Positions 33,678-43,817 are shown, counted from the first letter of the stretch. The stretch is DNA of 64,000 nt from Pseudomonadales bacterium (GCA_041395945.1 JAWKZN010000002.1:372001-436000), one strand, 5' to 3'. The notes: generated by a model from the sequence alone, not told the origin. Numbers and translations are program-made.

Positions 33678-35618
33678 TCAGTTCACATCCAAGTCCAGCT
33701 CAGTGCTGATGGGACACCTTCGACGGCAATGCAGACTACCTCCGCAACAAAGCCCCGTTGAATTTCCTATCCTCTCGCCGGTGCTGAACTTTAGAGTACC
33801 CAGGCGATAGAGGTCTCGCGCGATGTCGGATGAGGGTGCAAACCTTGCGCGATCCATTGCCAGCGCTTCCTCAAACGCAGCTTCGGCCTGCTCGAACTGT
33901 GCCTGCTCACGCAAGACTTCGCCACGCTCAACCAGCATTGTCGCGCGGCGGGCATCGTCGCCGACTGCAGCCATAGACGCCGCTTTGTCCAGCAACACCG
34001 TCGCGTCGTCGAATTCGCCCTTCATCCGCGCGAGCCGCGCGCGCACTATCATGGCATCGAGTCGGGCCTCATGGTCGGATATAGACGCGTACAATTCGTC
34101 GGCCTGTTCTGCCAGTAGCTGTGCCTCGTCATAGCTGCCAAGCTGACCGTATGTGTTAGCCAGCAACAACAGCATTTCCGCGCGGGTTTCCGGTTGTCCT
34201 CGAAGCTCTTCATTAACGCGACTGGCACCAAGATCGACCAACTGTCGCGCTGTGAGTCGGTCGCCAAGGCTTTTATCAGGATTCGCGAATTCGAACAGAC
34301 TGGTCACAAAGTCCCGCGTCTCATTGGCTCTCGCCGCTTCGAGGCGTGCCAGCGCGGCAGCCGTTTTTGCCTGGTTGGATTGGTGCAGTGCAAAACTGGT
34401 ACTGAGCAGCAGGCAAATGACGCCAACGGCGCTCAGTGGCACACCTACCGGATGACGCGTTACAAACTTTCTGACGCGGTACCAGGTCGTGTCAGCGCGC
34501 GCCAGAACCGGCAGGCCGGCAAGGTATCGCCGCAGGTCCGCGGCAAGCGCATCCGCGGTCGTGTATCGACGTTCCGGTTCGGCGCGTAATGCTTTCAGCG
34601 CAATGTTCTCCAGATCGCCGGAAATTGCTCGTAGCAACCGGCCTTTTCCGAGTCTGCGGGAAGCAGCGGCCTGTTCAAGATCGACCGGATCCACGGTTGC
34701 CAGAAATTGGGCAAAGGTCTGTGCACCGCGCTCGCGCACGGCTCGCTCAACCTCGAGCGCTGATCCGCCCACGTCGCCGAACGGCCTTCGACCTGTCAAC
34801 AGCTCGTAGAGCAAGCCGCCCAGCGCGTAGACATCGACAGCGGTCGTAATTTGAGCGCCAACAAACTGTTCCGGTGCTGCGTAATCCGGCGTCAGCGCGC
34901 GAAGGCTCGTTTGCGTTCGGTCAGTCGTTCGGTCAGACAATAGCTTTGCGATGCCGAAGTCGAGCAGCTTCGGCAATCCGTTGTCGTCGACGAGGATGTT
35001 GCTCGGTTTGAGGTCGCGGTTAACGATAAGATTCCCGTGGGCGTAGTTGACTGCATCACAAACCGGCAGGAACAACCGGATCCGCTGGTTAATCGACAGA
35101 CGATTCCGGTCGCAGTAAGTCGTGATCGGCAATCCATTGACAAACTCCATTGCGAAATAGGGCTCTGGGGCTTCGGTCAGGCCCCCGTCAAGAAGTGCGG
35201 CGATATTGGGATGTTGCAGCGATGCGAGAATCTGTCTTTACTGCAGGAAACGAGCCTCCCAGTGTTCAGTTCGTCGGGATGGCAGGATCAATTTGAGTGC
35301 GACCGTCTGCTGGGAATCCTGATCCGCGCGTTCCGCTTTGAAGACGGTCGCCATCCCGCCCTGATCGATCATCTCAACGATGCGATATCGGCCAATGCGT
35401 TCAGGAGCCGATATCGTGCTGGTGAACCGTTCATCCGCGATGTCGTCGAGCATGCCGGACTTCCGATCATCCGCGGCAAACATCTTCAATACCTTTCGAA
35501 GTACTACGTCATCCTCACAGTTTTCGCTGAGATAGCTGTTGCGTTCGTTCGCGGGCACATCGAGCATCTTCTCGAACAGGTCCAGTGCTTGCCGGTCTGT
35601 CGGTTTGCCTTCAGTCAT
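33678..35618 (-). pseudogene. Ser/Thr kinase with TPR-like region, broken by a nonsense codon
   Basis: A Hanks-type kinase: glycine loop IDQGGMATVFKAERA and VALKLI lie before the break, and NRDLKPSNILVDDNGLPKLLDFGIAKLL after it. An in-frame TAA (35236-35238) replaces a codon expected in FLQ(E)RQILASLQHPNI, and the frame is open on both sides. A membrane helix (about VGVPLSAVGVICLLLSTSFAL) and helical repeats follow. The C-terminus turns into Cys/Arg-rich non-family sequence after KFSTGE, so the 3' end is also lost. Its start overlaps the sigma-factor gene by 8 bases. A relative is intact at 43818-46250. Confidence 0.85.
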
Positions 35619-36177
35619 CCACGTCCATCTCGGCATAAAGAAACGCACGCGACTTGCGCCACGCAGTTTTCACTGTGCCTTCGGAGATCTCCAGAAGCTC
35701 GGCGATTTCATCGATCGTGCAACCTCCGAAAAACTTGAGCTCCACGACCTGATGCCCCCGCTGATCCACCAGCCCGAGTTTTTGCATTGCTTCCTCCAGG
35801 GCGAGCACCTGATCCGAGAGTTTCGCCGCCGGGAGTTCACCATCATCAAGGTCAAGCCTTACCCAGTCGCCACCGCGCTTTTCCGAACTTCGCCTGCGGG
35901 CATGATCGACGAGGATATGCCGCATCGCCTGCGCCGCGGTTGCGATCAGGTGCCGGCGGTTCTCGAGTCCGCCGAGATGTTCGGCGCCTATAATCTTAAG
36001 AGAAGCCTCGTTGACGAGTTCGGTTGTGCAGATCGTGCTGCCACGATTCGCGTTCAACTGCGAACGTGCGAGTTTCTTGAGCACCGGATATATTTTCTCG
36101 AACAAATCGCCGTTCGCAACCGGGTCACCGGCAGCGGCGCGCTGAAGCAATGTCGTTAGCGTCGTCATCGTGATCAC
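35611..36177 (-). CDS. ECF-type RNA polymerase sigma factor
   Basis: A 188-residue extracytoplasmic-function sigma factor. Region 2 (about 20-95, with LVNEASLKIIGAE and MRHILVDHARRRSSEKRGG) and region 4 (about 130-185, VVELKFFGGCTIDEIAELLEISEGTVKTAWRKSRAFL) are clear. The group is often adjacent to Ser/Thr kinases, and here the next gene is one, though broken. It starts at GTG 36177 or ATG 36168. No anti-sigma gene is next to it, so control through the kinase is plausible but inferred. Upstream, 36178-36684 shows no gene. Confidence 0.88.
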   Translation of the reverse strand: MITMTTLTTLLQRAAAGDPVANGDLFEKIYPVLKKLARSQLNANRGSTICTTELVNEASLKIIGAEHLGGLENRRHLIATAAQAMRHILVDHARRRSSEKRGGDWVRLDLDDGELPAAKLSDQVLALEEAMQKLGLVDQRGHQVVELKFFGGCTIDEIAELLEISEGTVKTAWRKSRAFLYAEMDVDD

Positions 36178-36684
36178 CCGCTGTCCTTTACTTGTCTGGC
36201 GCTCTTGTCATCAGATATTCCGACAACTTCATCTGCACGGATCGGAGAACGGCGCGTGGCCCGCACCCCAATCGACACTCGAAACTCGCTCGCTGAAAAC
36301 AGGCAGCGGCGTTCGAAACCATCCTTCCTGCGCCCACTCTATGCGTGGTTGTGGAAAAGGCGCTGATTTTAACCGATTTTCTACCGAGTTCGGTCGGGTC
36401 GCGGCCGGGAAAAAGCATCATCTCGGACATCGCACTGCTGATTCCTGGCGGGCTTAGGAAATCTCTCCTGACAGGAATCATGATCAGCGCGGCTTGTGAG
36501 TGAACTGCAGAAAAAAATGGTCGGGGGAGCGGTTTTCGCCAGCACTGCCTCGACGTCAGCACCGGTGACTCCCATGTCTCTCCTGTGGGACGGCCTGGTG
36601 CTGAAACGCGACTCAGATTTCGACATTGAACCCGATTAGCTGTCGCCGTGACTCATCAGTACCACAAACCGACGGACAACCAAC

Positions 36685-36975
36685 ATGCGAATTATAACTG
36701 TGCTTACCCTGATCCTGGTTACAGCATGCGCAATGGCAGAGCCACACGGGTACCTGAAAATCCCTGATATCGACGGTGAAGCCCCGCAGAGTCAGTTCCC
36801 GGTCGAACCCCGTCGGGCTCAGGGGTCTCAGGGCCCCCTTTATCCGGCTGGCTGGGAGCAGCTGGTGAACGGCGATGAAGGCGGCAGCCGCATCGGAACG
36901 CTGCAGCCCGCTGAGACGCAAAATCGCGAGACCTACCACTCTATCGACCAGTCGTCTCCCTACTACGCCTGGTAA
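36685..36975 (+). CDS. Small secreted protein of unknown function, possibly truncated
   Basis: A 96-residue frame with a signal peptide (IITVLTLILVTACAMA, residues 3-18). The mature start HGYLKIPDIDGEAPQ recalls the opening of Hcp-like (type VI secretion tube) or related proteins, but the following sequence (Pro/Gln/Gly-rich, ending SSPYYAW) does not continue that fold. It may be the 5' remnant of a longer gene. Bases to 37432 contain only short frames that I cannot support. Confidence 0.4.
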   Translation: MRIITVLTLILVTACAMAEPHGYLKIPDIDGEAPQSQFPVEPRRAQGSQGPLYPAGWEQLVNGDEGGSRIGTLQPAETQNRETYHSIDQSSPYYAW

Positions 36976-37432
36976 CTGGCGGCCGGGCGATTGTCCGAGC
37001 CGCTTTCCAGAAGAAGGCCGTACGCCCGAGGTGCAGTATGCCTTCTGTACAGCCGCCCGGCTCGCCGAGATTGATTATCGCGGAAGCCTCTACTACTAAT
37101 TCAAACCACCACTCAGCCTGCCTGATTGAGCGTCCCGGCCAGTTCCTCGAACTCAGCCTCGTCACCCTCGCAACCGCTTCGCTCGCCAGTGGAAAGTTTT
37201 CCTCTGCCCGGTGTGAAACAACAGTGGAGCGACATCTACAACGAGATACTGATTGAAACTGAAGCGTTCTTCGTCAGGCAGCTTGAGTGGCGTGTTGATC
37301 CTTCAATTGCCGTCGGCTATCTCGTTGACGTTTGTTCCGGAAGCCGCATTCGTGATCATCACTGACCTCTCTACCCATTTGACACTTATGTTCATTTTCA
37401 ATAGTGCCTGCTGCACTCGCAAAGATTCGGGA

Positions 37433-37609
37433 GTTCTTCTGCCAGGTCGCAGGCGGCACGCCATACTCCCGCTTGAACGCCCGATTGAACGCCGACTCGA
37501 ATTCATACCCGCAATCGAAGGCGTTCCGAGTAAAGGCCGATTGCGACAAGCCCACCCTGTGCCGCCACAGCGTGCCGAGTCCCTCCGGACCCTTACCGAC
37601 CTGTTCCAC
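37433..37609 (-). pseudogene. AraC-family regulator remnant (HTH tail)
   Basis: Translates to VGLSQSAFTR joined directly to AFDCGYEFESAFNRAFKREYGVPPATWQKN. Both parts are typical of AraC DNA-binding domains, but the ~30 residues that normally separate the two helix-turn-helix motifs are deleted, and the N-terminal domain is missing. The surrounding 37.1-38.15 kb shows no intact gene. Confidence 0.6.
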
Positions 37610-38158
37610 GGGCACTGAAAGGCCCCCGGCATGAGGCTCTGGATACCACATTCCCGACTTCGCGATTCCCCCAGCCTTCACCCGTCAGAATCCTCCATCC
37701 GAGCGAGCAATCCCTTCGACCCGCCGCTTCACGACAATAATCATCAAAGTACAGCTTGCGCACCTGCAACAACACTACAGACCGCCTGCCTGGATAAGTC
37801 CCGTTGGATTTCCTGTCTGCACGCAGCGAGCTCATGTTCGCTGACGTTGAGCTCAGCCAGGCACTGTATTGAGAGAGCTGCTTCCGCTGACAGATCGAAC
37901 GCGATCTTCAGATTTCTGAAACCATACTGTTGTTCATACTCTTTTCTGGTCTGGATGTTGCAGGTCGCGTTGACGCCTGTTGGCGTATGCCAGGGATCTC
38001 CGCAATCATCGATCTGCGGTCCAACCTCTCCTGGATCAGCTACTGCAGGTAATTTCGCAAGAGATTTTGATCTGGATCAAAGACAAACCGCGCATTCTAG
38101 TTAGCGTCAGGCTACGGCCTTCCGAATGGATTTTACCCTCTGCGAACTGGAGAACGGC

Positions 38159-39424
38159 ATGTCAGCAACAGTCGAACAAAGCCTGACCATCCCGGACAAA
38201 CTGACCAGGCTTGCCAGGGAAAAAGAATGGCCGCTCGAGAAACTCGAAAGGATGCTGCAGGTGTTCTCACCTTTCCAGGTGCAGATTCTTCTCGACCGAA
38301 ACATGACGGCCGCTCAGGCCGAGCGGTTGCTTGCCGGTGAACGGCCCGACGAGAACGCGCCTCTCTATACACCTGATCAGGAGGAATACATCGACAGGCT
38401 CAAGGCTGGCAAGTATGACCTTCGATGGCTGAAGGATCAGGAGCCGCGCTGGGGAGTCCGTTCTTCGTTGAGTGCCCGGGGTCTGACCCTGATGGATATC
38501 AATAAAGCCTACGCAGGCGAACCTGAGGATGTTGCTCCCACCGACAGCATGGCACCGCGGGGCGCGCTTCTGGAAGATCAGTACCCTGGTATGGGTTACA
38601 CGATGAACTCGAAATATCAGATGTGGGCAGACAACGTCGCGCCTTTGTACGAGGAAGCCGTTTCCCGCCAATGGAGCGTCACCCGTGACATTCCCTGGCA
38701 GGATCTGAAGCCATTGCCGGAGGATCTCGAGCGTGCCCAGTGTGAATTCTGCACATTTCTTACCGAGGTAGAGATGATCGCCAGCGACTTCCCGGCGAAG
38801 TGGCTGTGGCGCATGAACCAGCACTACCATGAGGTCAAGATGTTCCTCTGCACGCAGGCCATGGACGAGGCGAGGCACCTGGAAGTCTTTCGTAAACGTG
38901 CCCTCGCCAATGGCGGCGGACTGCTCCATGCGCGTGCAGAAACCGAACTGGGGCTGGCCAACATTCTTCATGCCCCTACCTATGTACAGGGCTCGTTTCT
39001 GATGCATGTGGTGGGTGAGGGCCTGGTACTGGACATCTTCCGTGCCGGTGAATTTCTGGCCCAGAACAAGGTTGAGAAAGAAATGTACCGATTGTGCATG
39101 CAGGACGAGGCGCGCCACGTCTCCTATGGCACGATGCATCTCAAGTATTTTCTGGAAAATCATCCGGATCGTGAAAACGCAGAGCGTGAGCTGCACGCAG
39201 TAGCAGAGATCGCCGAGCGCGGGTTCACCAGCTTCCTCTGCAATTCCTTCATCATCGAGCCGCTCGCGGTGCTGGCAGGTGGCGGCATCAAGCACATCGA
39301 CAAGGGTATGGAAGCAGTCAAGGTAGTCTGGAAACGGATCACAGACGAGTATCTGAACCGCTGTGATCTGGCGGGTCTCGATCGACGTTCCCGCATCTTA
39401 CTCCCGGCAGAAGCACCGTACTGA
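38159..39424 (+). CDS. Ferritin-like di-iron protein (possible oxygenase)
   Basis: A 421-residue protein with a complete carboxylate-bridged di-iron set in a four-helix bundle: Glu in FCTFLTEVEMIASDF, ExxH in MDEARHLEVF, Glu in HVVGEGLVLDIF and ExxH in QDEARHVSYG. This resembles the R2-like/AurF-like ferritin superfamily, whose members hydroxylate or oxidise organic substrates. ATG 38159 follows GGAG by 6 bases. The first ~90 residues include a helical region (LERMLQVFSPFQVQILLDRNMTAAQAERLLAGE). It is followed by SCP2-like and ferredoxin genes, as expected for an oxygenase with its electron donor. The substrate is unknown. Confidence 0.78.
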   Translation: MSATVEQSLTIPDKLTRLAREKEWPLEKLERMLQVFSPFQVQILLDRNMTAAQAERLLAGERPDENAPLYTPDQEEYIDRLKAGKYDLRWLKDQEPRWGVRSSLSARGLTLMDINKAYAGEPEDVAPTDSMAPRGALLEDQYPGMGYTMNSKYQMWADNVAPLYEEAVSRQWSVTRDIPWQDLKPLPEDLERAQCEFCTFLTEVEMIASDFPAKWLWRMNQHYHEVKMFLCTQAMDEARHLEVFRKRALANGGGLLHARAETELGLANILHAPTYVQGSFLMHVVGEGLVLDIFRAGEFLAQNKVEKEMYRLCMQDEARHVSYGTMHLKYFLENHPDRENAERELHAVAEIAERGFTSFLCNSFIIEPLAVLAGGGIKHIDKGMEAVKVVWKRITDEYLNRCDLAGLDRRSRILLPAEAPY

Positions 39425-39470
39425 AAATATGCCACAACGGAATCAGCCGGATCGAAAAGGAGGAAATACA

Positions 39471-39911
39471 GTGAAGTTTCCATCAATTCAATGGTTCGAA
39501 GCCATTCAGCAGGAGGCCAAGGCCGAAGCGGATACATTCCGTCGAATGGGTTTCTGTGATGCGAAAGTCCTGTTCGAGTCCCGTTCGAGTAAAACAAACC
39601 GCCGTTTCCTGCTTTCCTTCGAGGACTATGGCATGACATCGGTGCGTGAACTCGGTACGGACGAGAAAGCCGATGCTGACTTCAGCCTCACAGCTGATGA
39701 AACAGTCTGGCAGGAAATGATCGAGAACATCCATTCAAACGGCGAAGCTGATCTTGGACACACCCTGAATCGACTGCAGTTGCCCGGCGCAGTACAGCTC
39801 GTGGCGGAGGATCAACAGAGGGCAGATCTGTTTTATCGATACAATCAGACCTTTCAGGAATTCTTCAACCTTTCTTCCAGGGTCGAGAGCGAGTTTGCAG
39901 GATCCGCCTAG
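39471..39911 (+). CDS. SCP2-like (sterol-carrier-type) lipid-binding protein
   Basis: A 146-residue soluble protein. The middle (CDAKVLFESRSSKTNRRFLLSFEDYG...ADADFSLTADETVWQEMI...GHTLNRLQLPGAVQLV) follows the SCP2 pattern of a beta sheet plus helices that bind hydrophobic ligands. The start is a GTG after a strong AAAAGGAGG. It lies 46 bases after the di-iron gene and 1 base before the ferredoxin gene. A role in presenting a lipid-like substrate to the di-iron enzyme is inferred from position. Confidence 0.65.
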   Translation: MKFPSIQWFEAIQQEAKAEADTFRRMGFCDAKVLFESRSSKTNRRFLLSFEDYGMTSVRELGTDEKADADFSLTADETVWQEMIENIHSNGEADLGHTLNRLQLPGAVQLVAEDQQRADLFYRYNQTFQEFFNLSSRVESEFAGSA

Positions 39912-39912
39912 C

Positions 39913-40209
39913 ATGGAAAGCAACTCACACAGCGCGGGCGCTGACGAATCCGGCATCCGGAGTAACCGTGAGAAACACGTCATCAGCAACGACTGCGTCA
40001 GCTGCGGTGTCTGTGAGTACATGTGCCCGCTCGGGGCGATCGTCGAGACCAGGAACCAGTTCAGTATTCTCAAGCGTGTCTGCGATGGTTGTGCGATTTG
40101 TGTGCCGTACTGTCCGGTACGTGCGATCGTTCCCAAGACTGGGATCAGAGACCGGCAGGACAACAATGTAGCCGTCAATCTGCGTCGCGCCCTGGACGAT
40201 GGGAAGTAG
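39913..40209 (+). CDS. 2[4Fe-4S] ferredoxin-type protein
   Basis: A 98-residue electron carrier with two full cluster motifs: CVSCGVCEYMCPLGAI and CDGCAICVPYCPVRAI (C-x2-C-x2-C-x3-C-P each). The N-terminal ~28 residues are hydrophilic and not part of the fold. It starts one base after the SCP2-like stop, so it is translated with it. It is a plausible electron donor to the di-iron protein, though di-iron oxygenases more often use [2Fe-2S] partners. Confidence 0.88.
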   Translation: MESNSHSAGADESGIRSNREKHVISNDCVSCGVCEYMCPLGAIVETRNQFSILKRVCDGCAICVPYCPVRAIVPKTGIRDRQDNNVAVNLRRALDDGK

Positions 40210-40286
40210 CCTCAAGGATCGCCTGCAGTAGTTTCCTCCTCAGTTTGATTTCCTGATCGTTGCACAACTCTCACGGGTGCTCTGCG

Positions 40287-40724
40287 ATGACCTCTCATGT
40301 CACGGCAGATCCGAAGTTCAGCGCCTTTGCCTCGCCAGTTACGTTCGCTGGCCCTAAACGCATCACTCAGCCCGCAATTGAGCCTGAAGCTCTGCCACCG
40401 ATCCATGCCGTCGTTATATCCCATGATCACTATGACCATCTGGATAGCGCGTCGATAAAACGGTTAGGAAATGGCCCTATGTACTTCGTGCCATTGGGCA
40501 TCAAGCGCTGGTTGATCGAAAAAGCATAGATTCTGTGTGTATTGCTGAATCGCGGCATCGGAGCAAAACAGTCGATAGGCACTCACCGGGTTACGTTTGT
40601 TCCCTCCGGTGAAGGAGCACTCACCCCACCGAAGGAACTCGCCAGCACCCGTGCAACGTACGGGATGTCGCGAGCTGAATTCGATATTTTCGCTGTCGGC
40701 GAGACACGATACTTCCAGGGCTGA
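40287..40724 (+). pseudogene. Metallo-beta-lactamase-fold hydrolase with internal deletion
   Basis: The 5' part encodes a UlaG/NAPE-PLD-like start: DPKFSAFASPVTFAGPKRITQPA, AVVISHDHYDHLD (metal motif HxHxDH) and FVPLGIKRWL, ending at TAG 40527-40529. In the same frame beyond the stop, GIGAKQSIGTHRVTF to VGETRYFQG matches the C-terminus of the same family. About half the gene, including the other metal ligands, is missing. The N-terminus also appears short. Confidence 0.75.
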
Positions 40725-40853
40725 CAGGTGTAAGTGCACATCGACATCACACGAATTACCGTTGCGAATTGCAGCCACACCTGCATGCGTGATTGCTTTT
40801 CGGCAATCTGCTGAGCTGTGGCTGCAAATGATGTGGGTCGCAACCGGCCTGGT

Positions 40854-41582
40854 TTATTTGAACTCGTAGACGAGGTTTACCGTGGTCATGGTATCGGTGC
40901 TCTTGAAACTGCTCGGCGGGTCCGTGTTGTGTCGCACCGTATAGCCGAGCGCGAGTGCGAGCTTCGCGTTCATTTTGACCTTCAGCGCAAGACCATTTTC
41001 CAGATAGGTATTGTTCGAGCCCGCCTCGACGATGAAGTTATTGATCACACTGGTCGATTCGTTGAACGCATGCTCGAAATCTGCGGTACCGCGAAATATT
41101 GCTTCATTGTCCGTGTCGCCTTCTTCCAGCAGCGCACCCAGGTCATCAAAAGTGTCCCGCGTTTCAAAGAACTTGTAACCGACACCGGCGGTAGCAGTTA
41201 GTTTCGTCTGATCAGTTCGGATCAGCTTCCGGCCCAGGCCGCTCGATAGAGTAGCCTGATACTTGAAACCGCTGAACTTGTCCCGTTCATAGCGACCCGC
41301 ACCGAAGGCGAACGTCTTCTCGCTGATGTTGTAGTCACTCTGTCCGAACAGCTGCCAGCGCTGGGCAGTCTTGTCACCCTCATTGGACGCATAAAGTCCT
41401 TCCAGCCCAAGGCTGTGCTTCCAGTCACTGACTTCGGTGCTGAACTTCAGTTTCGCGTTCGCCGATTCAGTTTCGGTGTTTCCATCAGACATCAACAGAC
41501 CGGCCTCTCCGATTCCGGTCCAGTCAGCCTGGGCTGATATTACAACGCTCGACAGAACGCCGAGTAACAGGTACCTGATCAC
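40854..41582 (-). CDS. DUF481 outer-membrane beta-barrel protein
   Basis: A 242-residue protein of the YdiY-like DUF481 family. The signal peptide is residues 1-18 (IRYLLLGVLSSVVISAQA), followed by alternating beta strands with the family pattern GNTETESANAKLKFSTEVSDWKHSLGLEGLYA, FGQSDYNISEKTFAFGAGRYERDKFSGFKYQATLSSGLGRKLI, and a final strand ending VNLVYEFK with a C-terminal aromatic-X-residue typical of barrels. It starts at GTG 41582 after GGAGGGAG. It stands alone. In some bacteria this family responds to salt; its role here is unknown. Confidence 0.88.
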   Translation of the reverse strand: MIRYLLLGVLSSVVISAQADWTGIGEAGLLMSDGNTETESANAKLKFSTEVSDWKHSLGLEGLYASNEGDKTAQRWQLFGQSDYNISEKTFAFGAGRYERDKFSGFKYQATLSSGLGRKLIRTDQTKLTATAGVGYKFFETRDTFDDLGALLEEGDTDNEAIFRGTADFEHAFNESTSVINNFIVEAGSNNTYLENGLALKVKMNAKLALALGYTVRHNTDPPSSFKSTDTMTTVNLVYEFK

Positions 41583-41908
41583 TACGATCTCCCTCCATGG
41601 TTTTGGCGCAGGTGTGCTCTGCACACCAGCAGGTTTTTAATATGGAAGCGCCCGGGATCCGGGCGCGGGCAGAGTATAAAGCTTACCTATACTGTGCGTC
41701 ACTATTTTCAGGAGGCGGCTCCACGCGGCACAGGATGCAACAGCGCAGTCAGAGGAATGCTGATGATGACTACGAGCACCATCGCCCGGAAATTGTCGAA
41801 ACAACCGGCTATCAGGAGCTGCTGATTTCAGCGTTCGCGCACTCACGCTCCGAGGCTTCAGTTGCTGTAAAGTAGTCCTGATATTTGGCGGTTACTACGG
41901 GGTTGGCA

Positions 41909-43705
41909 ATGTACGGGGACGTGTTCGGTGGGTGGGGAGTAAATCGAGTTTCTCGACTTTGGGCGAGCCTGATCATGTTTCTCTTTGTCCTGCTGTCCTC
42001 CTGCGGAGGTGGCGGTGGCCGACAAGCCAACGTGCCGGTCCTGCCACCTGGGAATGCGCCTTCCCCCCCTCCTGCTGGGGCAGACGCGAACCTCGCGAAC
42101 CTCGAGGCCACACCGGGTTCTTTGGATCAGTTGTTCCAGCCATCATTACGCAGCTACACGATGCAGGTAGGATTTCTGACCTCGTCAATTCGGGTGGTAG
42201 CAGCTGTATCGGATCCAGCCGCGGACCTGACATTGAATACCGCTCCACTCAGCAGTGGCGTACCGAGTGGTCCCATCCCGCTGGTCGAGGGACTCAATAC
42301 CATCAATCTGGAGGTGACCGGCGCTGATGGAATGACCCGACAGAGCTACGAACTCGGAGTAACGAGACGCCCGCTCTCGTCATTTTCGCAGCGCGCGTAT
42401 CTCAAGTCATCTGCGTCCGACAGTGAGGACTACTTCGGAACCTCGATGGATGGACATGCTGACACTCTGGCTGTCGGTGTACCGAGCGAGGACAGTGGTA
42501 TTGCGGGCGACCCGGGGGACAACAGTCTGCTGGACTCCGGCGCGGTTTTCGTTTTCGTGCGCAGCTCAACCGGAGACTGGCATCAGCAGGACTATCTCAA
42601 GCCCGACACGTTCGATTCGGGTGATCGGTTCGGCTCAAGCGTAGCCGTTCATGGAGATCTTCTTGCTGTGGGTGCGCTTGGCGAAGACAGCAGCGCCACC
42701 GGTGTGGGTGGTGACGAAACAGACAATGGTCATCCGGACTCTGGTGCTGTGTATGTCTTCGCACGAGACTCTACAGGGAACTGGGCGCAGGAGGCTTTTC
42801 TTAAGGCTTCCAATTCCGGGGACGGAGAACGGTTCGGTGAGACCCTGACGCTGCAAAACAACACTCTCATCATCGGGAGCACGCGATTCGCGAACCTGGT
42901 CGGCAGGGTGTGGGTATTCGAGCGTGATTCCGCGGGTATCTGGACTGAAGTCGATCAGTTTCAGGCATCGGACGGGACATCAGATTCGGCTTTCGGTTTC
43001 GATCTTGATCTTCAGGATGACACTCTTGCAGTCGGCGCCCCCTATCATGGTGGTATAGGAAATTTTTATGGTGCCGTCTACGTCTTCAACCGCAATACAT
43101 CCGGTCTCTGGCAGGAAACGGCGATGTTCAGAGGTCCCAATACGGACCGTCTGGACAGTTTTGGACAGAGCGTCGCTCTCACTGAAAACATGCTTGCAGT
43201 AGCTGCTGGTGGTGAATCGAGTGCGGCAACTGGAATCGACGGAGATCAGCTGGACAACAACGCCGCCTATAGTGGTGCGGTGTATCTGTTCGTTAAGGAT
43301 TCAAACAACGACTGGCTACCCGAAACCTATTTTAAGGCATCGAATACCGATAGCGGAGATTTCTTCGGCAGTCAACTGGCTTTTAATGGGGACCGGCTGC
43401 TCGTCAGCGCGAGCGCAGAGGACAGCGCCAGTACTGGAGTTGGTGGAGATCAGGGAGACAACGGTCTCGCGGACGCCGGAGCAGTTTACGGTTTTTCGCG
43501 TGATAGCAATGGTACCTGGACCCAGGATATGTACGTGAAATCGTCCTCCACTGGCGCTAACGATGTTTTCGGAAGGCAACTCGTGCTGACGGAGATATTC
43601 ATGGCAGTCGGCGCACCCTTCGAAGACAGCCGGGCGGACGGTATTAATGGTGACGATAGCGATAACGCCGGCCAACAGAGTGGAGCGGTGTATGTGTTCG
43701 AATGA
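41909..43705 (+). CDS. Seven-repeat FG-GAP beta-propeller lipoprotein
   Basis: A 598-residue surface lipoprotein. The signal (LWASLIMFLFVLLSSC) ends in a lipobox-like LLSSCGG. A Pro/Ala-rich stretch and a cadherin-like beta-sandwich (about 60-145, LANLEATPGSLDQLFQPSLRSYTM...VEGLNTINLEV) come first. Seven repeats of ~55-70 residues then follow, each with a DxFGxx/LxVGAxxE core and ending GAVYVF or similar (GAVFVF, GAVYVF, GRVWVF, GAVYVF, GAVYLF, GAVYGF, GAVYVF), suggesting a closed seven-bladed propeller. Longer TTG and ATG starts are possible. The ligand is unknown. Bases 41583-41908 upstream hold no gene. Confidence 0.82.
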   Translation: MYGDVFGGWGVNRVSRLWASLIMFLFVLLSSCGGGGGRQANVPVLPPGNAPSPPPAGADANLANLEATPGSLDQLFQPSLRSYTMQVGFLTSSIRVVAAVSDPAADLTLNTAPLSSGVPSGPIPLVEGLNTINLEVTGADGMTRQSYELGVTRRPLSSFSQRAYLKSSASDSEDYFGTSMDGHADTLAVGVPSEDSGIAGDPGDNSLLDSGAVFVFVRSSTGDWHQQDYLKPDTFDSGDRFGSSVAVHGDLLAVGALGEDSSATGVGGDETDNGHPDSGAVYVFARDSTGNWAQEAFLKASNSGDGERFGETLTLQNNTLIIGSTRFANLVGRVWVFERDSAGIWTEVDQFQASDGTSDSAFGFDLDLQDDTLAVGAPYHGGIGNFYGAVYVFNRNTSGLWQETAMFRGPNTDRLDSFGQSVALTENMLAVAAGGESSAATGIDGDQLDNNAAYSGAVYLFVKDSNNDWLPETYFKASNTDSGDFFGSQLAFNGDRLLVSASAEDSASTGVGGDQGDNGLADAGAVYGFSRDSNGTWTQDMYVKSSSTGANDVFGRQLVLTEIFMAVGAPFEDSRADGINGDDSDNAGQQSGAVYVFE

Positions 43706-43817
43706 CCATCCTTACTCACATCTTCGCAGCTGAAGTGGATAAGCCCTGGGTAGTCCTTTCTGAGCAAAGACAGGCGATCTCAGCGTCTATGGCGCCCGCG
43801 TATTCTTACAGGTGCTG

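Noticed and set aside
36875..37365. Short frames after the small secreted protein (including one ending near 37099 and one with EIYNEIL-like text near 37230)
   Set aside because: No family match that I can defend, no ribosome-binding site, and the region looks decayed.
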